This document shows positions 60,836-64,000 of a stretch of DNA of 64,000 bases, in pieces. Under the pieces are notes generated by a model. It ran no database searches and was not told where the DNA came from. It saw only the letters and a program-made list of their open reading frames with translations. Positions within the stretch are counted from its first letter, which is position 1; every line of letters begins with the position of its first letter. The translations under genes and the position numbers were made by a program. Source of the stretch: Roseivirga pacifica (lineage in GTDB: Bacteria; Bacteroidota; Bacteroidia; Cytophagales; Cyclobacteriaceae); NCBI RefSeq assembly GCF_900111145.1, contig NZ_FOIR01000002.1, positions 744,001 through 808,000 on the forward strand, given 5' to 3'.

Positions 60836-61150
60836 TTGAAGAAACGCCAAGTACTATATTGTCTTTCTATCGCTTTGGCGGCTTGCACAGTGCTCTTGCT
60901 ATGCAGCTCTACCGACTCATATAAGTCGCGAAACTTTAAGGCAGATATTGAGCAAACCATAGAGTCGGAAACGGTTGATCACTCAAGTTTTGATGACGAT
61001 TTCTCTAACGGGGCGCTTGCATCTTATTCCAGCATACAAAGGCTTAATCACCACGCTTCCGCTGCTAACAAAGCGTTAGATAGCAAATTGAACAACAGTC
61101 AAGGCCATAAGCTTTTCCTTATCTACCAGCAGCTAAAGCTGCACATTTAA
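60836..61150 (+). CDS. Small exported or membrane protein of unknown function
   Basis: 104 residues from TTG 60836, giving KKRQVLYCLSIALAACTVLLLCSSTDSY: a positively charged start plus hydrophobic core, either a signal anchor or a lipoprotein signal with LLLC as a weak lipobox. The remainder is polar and acidic (FKADIEQTIESETVDHSSFDDDFSNGALASY) with a helical end. A 120-residue reading from 60788 lacks an ATG and begins within the promoter. No homologous family recognised. Confidence 0.5.
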   Translation: MKKRQVLYCLSIALAACTVLLLCSSTDSYKSRNFKADIEQTIESETVDHSSFDDDFSNGALASYSSIQRLNHHASAANKALDSKLNNSQGHKLFLIYQQLKLHI

Positions 61151-61344
61151 TCAATTTACTCTCAACTAGTTATATACTAACCCCAAAGCTCTGAGGGTTA
61201 ACTATATAGCACGCATTGGTTTGTATAAAAAACTATTGTAGCGCTGCGTAACCGCTAAATAGTTACATGAATATCTCTCTAGTTTAGTTAAGTTTCAGAG
61301 TCGGAGGCACGCAAATACGTTGTGTGGATTCCGGCTCTGTTCTT
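61151..61344. other. Gene-free stretch with terminator-like repeats
   Basis: TAACCC...GGGTTA (about 61171-61200) may terminate the preceding small gene. CAGAGTCGGA (61296-61305) and TCCGGCTCTG (61330-61339) form an imperfect inverted repeat 6 bases past the stop of the leftward TIGR03643-like gene and may end its transcript. Nothing else recognised. Confidence 0.4.
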
Positions 61345-61611
61345 TTACCGCTTGCTTATGCGGTTGTTAGATATGTTGCGCTGTCTTGTCGACTTAAACC
61401 GCAAAGTTTCTTGCCTGTTTGAATGCTTTGTTTTTCTGCCTTGCACCCGTTTTCTCCACATTTTAAAAGAAGAAGATTTCATTGCTCTCCTCATCAGTTT
61501 TATCACCTCACCCTCGCCTACTCCAAACTGTGCCGCTATGGCATCAAAAGGCGTTCTATCCTCCCACGCCATTTCGATTAACCGGTCCATTTCTCTTTCT
61601 GAAAATTCCAT
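61345..61611 (-). CDS. TIGR03643/DUF2805-like small protein
   Basis: 88 residues from ATG 61611 (MEFSEREMDRLIEMAWEDRTPFDAI). The family core FDAIAAQFGVGEGEVIKLMRRAMKSSSFKMWRKRVQGRKTKH reads like a helix-turn-helix with a basic C-terminus. It is widespread in Bacteroidota and some Proteobacteria with unknown function, perhaps nucleic-acid binding. A GTG at 61635 would add 8 residues. Confidence 0.82.
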   Translation of the reverse strand: MEFSEREMDRLIEMAWEDRTPFDAIAAQFGVGEGEVIKLMRRAMKSSSFKMWRKRVQGRKTKHSNRQETLRFKSTRQRNISNNRISKR

Positions 61612-61680
61612 GCAGCTAAAAGCTTCTGTTTCCACAATTGTTCACTAGTTTTTCTAGTTTTGCAGCCAAACACCAAGCAT

Positions 61681-62247
61681 ATGAGCATCGAAAACAGCTT
61701 AGCAGAAAGAAGCAATCACTCTTGTGAATTATGTGGCAGTACCGAAAACCCATCTACCTATGTGGTTAGCCCCAAAACTGACCTTACCATGGATACAGCT
61801 GCTTTTCTATGTCAAAACTGCCAAAGTCAAATCGAAGGAAATGCGACCATTGATGCCAATCATTGGAGGTGTTTAAACGACAGCATGTGGAGCCAAGAAC
61901 CACCTGTGCAGGTATTGGCATGGCGCATGCTCACAAAGTTAAAACCCGAAGGATGGCCAGTTGACCTACTCGATATGCTCTACCTTGATGATGAAACATT
62001 GGCTTGGGCAAAAGCTGGGCTTGAAGCGGAAAATGCGCCAAAACCAACCGATAGCAACGGAGTGGAATTGCAAAGCGGTGATAGCGTGGTATTGATAAAG
62101 GACCTGAACGTAAAAGGTGCTGGTTTTACCGCTAAAAGAGGAACAGCTGTACGTAATATTTCGCTAGTGGCAGACGACCCTGAGCACATTTTAGGCAAAG
62201 TAAACGGCCAGTCCATATACATCTTGACTAAGTATGTAAAGAAATAG
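61681..62247 (+). CDS. PhnA/YjdM-like zinc-ribbon protein
   Basis: 188 residues from ATG 61681. The N-terminal zinc ribbon has Cys15/Cys18 (CELCGSTENP) and Cys44/Cys47 (LCQNCQS). The C-terminal PhnA domain, about 120-188, has DSNGVELQSGDSVVLIKDLNVKGAGFTAKRGTAV and the final VNGQSIYILTKYVKK. Despite the old name PhnA, the family is not known to cleave phosphonates; function is unresolved. Convergent with miaE (1 base apart). Confidence 0.9.
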   Translation: MSIENSLAERSNHSCELCGSTENPSTYVVSPKTDLTMDTAAFLCQNCQSQIEGNATIDANHWRCLNDSMWSQEPPVQVLAWRMLTKLKPEGWPVDLLDMLYLDDETLAWAKAGLEAENAPKPTDSNGVELQSGDSVVLIKDLNVKGAGFTAKRGTAVRNISLVADDPEHILGKVNGQSIYILTKYVKK

Positions 62248-62248
62248 C

Positions 62249-62854
62249 TTAGTGCATTCTATCGCCACGCACTTCTAGCGTACTGATAATCTTAGCCTCT
62301 TCTTCTAAAAATTCTTGCCAGCGATTCATCACGTATTCTTCTGGCATATACTCTTTGGCCAATGCTAAAAAGTTGCGGTAATGCCCTGCCTCAGACACCA
62401 TTAATTCAAAGTAGAACTTCTTTAGTTCTTCATCGGCAATATTCAAATGCAAATTCTTGAAACGCTCGCAGCTGCGTGCTTCAATAAGGGCATTTAGCAA
62501 AAGCTTATCTACCAGTCGCTCCTCAGGCTTCCCTCCCTTAATTAAAATTTGCTGAATTCTAATTACATATTCATCCTTACGCGGTTTACCCAACTTCATT
62601 CCACGCTTTTTCAGCTGCTCTAAAACTCGCTCAAAGTGGCTCCACTCTTCGGCTACAACAGGAGTCATCACATCAACAAGCGCTTCTTTATCAGGATATT
62701 GCACAATAAGCGAAATACACGAGGTAGCAGCCTTTTGCTCGCAATAAGCATGATCTACTAAAATGTCCTCAATGTTCATTTCGGCAATATTTGCCCAACG
62801 CGGGTCAGTCGGTAATTTTAAACCAAGTGTGTAGTTCTTCAGTTCTAACTCCAT
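62249..62854 (-). CDS. miaE: tRNA 2-methylthio-N6-isopentenyl-A37 hydroxylase
   Basis: 201 residues of ferritin-like diiron fold. Iron ligands: Glu and His in DHAYCEQKAATS and EEWSHFERV, then EARSCERF and SEAGHYRNF. MiaE hydroxylates ms2i6A37 to ms2io6A37 in tRNAs reading U-starting codons, in the presence of oxygen; Tyr and Cys tRNAs are typical targets. Single gene; the assignment is firm at the family level. Confidence 0.92.
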   Translation of the reverse strand: MELELKNYTLGLKLPTDPRWANIAEMNIEDILVDHAYCEQKAATSCISLIVQYPDKEALVDVMTPVVAEEWSHFERVLEQLKKRGMKLGKPRKDEYVIRIQQILIKGGKPEERLVDKLLLNALIEARSCERFKNLHLNIADEELKKFYFELMVSEAGHYRNFLALAKEYMPEEYVMNRWQEFLEEEAKIISTLEVRGDRMH

Positions 62855-62972
62855 GGCTCAAAATTAGTCCATTACGCCAAGATTGTAAACGTTGCCACAT
62901 TATAAATGGCCAGCCATTTGGCAGAATCATAAAATAAGAACATTTTTGACTAGCATTATATCTAACAAAACT

Positions 62973-63875
62973 ATGAAGAAACTCATATTGCTTTGCCTAA
63001 CACTGGCTTTTTCCACAACGCTTTTCGGCCAAAACGCTGATACTGTAAGCATTAAAAAAGAAGGTTCACTAGGATTTAACTTCTCAAATGTTGGGCTTTC
63101 CAACTGGGCTGCCGGTGGTGAAAACTCTATTGCACTTGGAACTGTCTATTTTACCAAGGTTACACGCACTAAAGGCAAAGCAACCTGGATGAATCAATTC
63201 GATTTTGCTCTTGGTGGGGCAAAAGTTGGCGATCAAGATTTTAGAAAAACGGATGATAAATTAATTCTAGCCTCGCGTTACGCGCATGAATTTGCACCTA
63301 AATGGTCTTACAGTATCATCGGAATTTTCAGAACTCAGCTCTTGGAGGGTAATCGCTTTGACGAAGACCCAAACAACCCTGGCGAAGAAATTTCAACCAA
63401 GATTTCGGATTTTATGGCACCGGGGTACCTAAATATTAATTTGGGTATAGATTATGAGCCAAACGACATTTTAACAGCCTCTTTTGCTCCTGCAGCAGGT
63501 AAATTCACTTTCGTTTCCGATGATGTACTTTCCGCCCAAGGGGCCTTTGGTGTTGACCCGGGTGAGAAATTTAGAGCTGAATTTGGTACAAACCTTTTAC
63601 TTGCACTCGACATTCCAATTGCAGAGAACATCTCTTTTAATACAACTGCCAACTTCTTTACCGCATACGATTCTTTCGGTAATGTGGATGTGAACTGGGA
63701 AACCCTGTTTACAATGAAAGTGAACAGCTGGTTTAACGCTACCTTCGGAACCCAGTTGATTTACGATGACGACATTCTTATTGACCAAGGAGACGGTACA
63801 TCTTCAAGAGAAATTCAGTTCAAGCATGTGTTGAACATGGGTGTGAATTTCAACTTGTTCAAGAAATCTGAATAA
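62973..63875 (+). CDS. DUF3078 outer-membrane protein
   Basis: 300 residues from ATG 62973 (KKLILLCLTLAFSTTLFGQ signal peptide); a start at 62892 is unlikely. DUF3078 hallmarks: GFNFSNVGLSNWAAGGENSIALG, FALGGAKVGDQDFRKTDDKL, YLNINLGIDYEPND and a barrel-like C-terminus with FGTQLIYDDDI and LNMGVNFNLF. Likely an outer-membrane beta-barrel of unknown function, restricted to Bacteroidota. Confidence 0.92.
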   Translation: MKKLILLCLTLAFSTTLFGQNADTVSIKKEGSLGFNFSNVGLSNWAAGGENSIALGTVYFTKVTRTKGKATWMNQFDFALGGAKVGDQDFRKTDDKLILASRYAHEFAPKWSYSIIGIFRTQLLEGNRFDEDPNNPGEEISTKISDFMAPGYLNINLGIDYEPNDILTASFAPAAGKFTFVSDDVLSAQGAFGVDPGEKFRAEFGTNLLLALDIPIAENISFNTTANFFTAYDSFGNVDVNWETLFTMKVNSWFNATFGTQLIYDDDILIDQGDGTSSREIQFKHVLNMGVNFNLFKKSE

Positions 63876-63880
63876 AGGAT

Positions 63881-64000
63881 TTAATCGAAGAAATACCACC
63901 TGGCACCCAAATCGACAGTAAATCGAGTTCCGGTAAAGTCAGGTGTAATAAAATAACCTTTTTCTTCTAATTGATTGAAGTGACTAACCTTAGCAAAAAT
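63881..64000 (-). CDS. C-terminus of an outer-membrane barrel protein (cut by window edge)
   Basis: Reverse-strand frame from the edge to a TAA at 63881: 39 residues ending FTGTRFTVDLGARWYFFD. Alternating polar/hydrophobic strands with an aromatic-rich end are typical of outer-membrane barrels. The remainder lies outside. Convergent with the DUF3078 gene, 5 bases apart. Confidence 0.7.
   Translation of the reverse strand: MFAKVSHFNQLEEKGYFITPDFTGTRFTVDLGARWYFFD

Noticed and set aside
1-64000. CRISPR arrays, transposases, prophage genes, replication origin
   Set aside because: No regularly spaced direct repeats, transposase or phage structural genes were seen, and no dnaA/parAB-type origin features.

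Overview
The window is a chromosomal segment of a member of the Bacteroidota, most likely a marine, Cytophagales-type organism. Indicators are gliding protein GldC, a Por/type IX-secretion C-terminal sorting domain (39309-41150), a CarboxypepD-plug TonB receptor, the DUF3098 and DUF3078 families, long MacB/FtsX-type permeases paired with an NtrC-like two-component system, and several promoters with the Bacteroidota TAnnTTTG -7 element.

Left part (1-16.7 kb): a truncated secreted alpha-L-fucosidase (GH29), then an AT-richer accessory island with a 5'-nucleotidase fused operonically to a type III restriction-modification pair (mod, res), followed by a DinB-family gene bracketed by attC-like imperfect inverted repeats. 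Two ABC-type permeases diverge from a sigma54 response regulator and its histidine kinase; a HigB/ParE-like toxin-antitoxin pair follows.

Middle (16.7-36 kb): housekeeping and envelope genes, including lspA, a secreted M28 peptidase, arfB, yaaA, hrpB, the chain ftsX-DUF3098-uppP-truB-ribF-scoA-scoB-gldC, and a TonB receptor with a GDSL-type lipoprotein.

36.3-48.5 kb: a kdnA-kdsB-kdnB operon predicted to make and activate 8-amino-Kdo for LPS, with a secreted SGNH/MopE-like/T9SS protein directly behind it; a sugar-isomerase-like protein; an MFS sugar porter with a GH32 lipoprotein (fructan/sucrose use); an LVIVD protein; and a beta-propeller with a Met/His-rich metal-binding insert.

48.6-64 kb: tRNA-Gln, an M1 peptidase, an outer-membrane barrel, prs-rplY-pth, then the most unusual stretch of the window (54.4-59.2 kb). 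Here two very short ORFs with their own promoter and terminators are followed by tRNA-Cys with a one-base-short acceptor strand, a tRNA-Tyr with a non-canonical D arm, several compact structured RNA modules, and a circularly permuted tRNA-Lys(UUU): its T arm and 3' acceptor strand lie upstream of its 5' acceptor strand, D arm and anticodon arm. Directly downstream lies a slipin-TPR-RtcB cluster, RtcB being the ligase that joins RNA halves. I propose this as a candidate RNA-repair or tRNA-maturation/sensing locus. The window closes with an MBL-rhodanese sulfur protein, a PhnA-like protein, MiaE, a DUF3078 protein and the end of an outer-membrane barrel gene.
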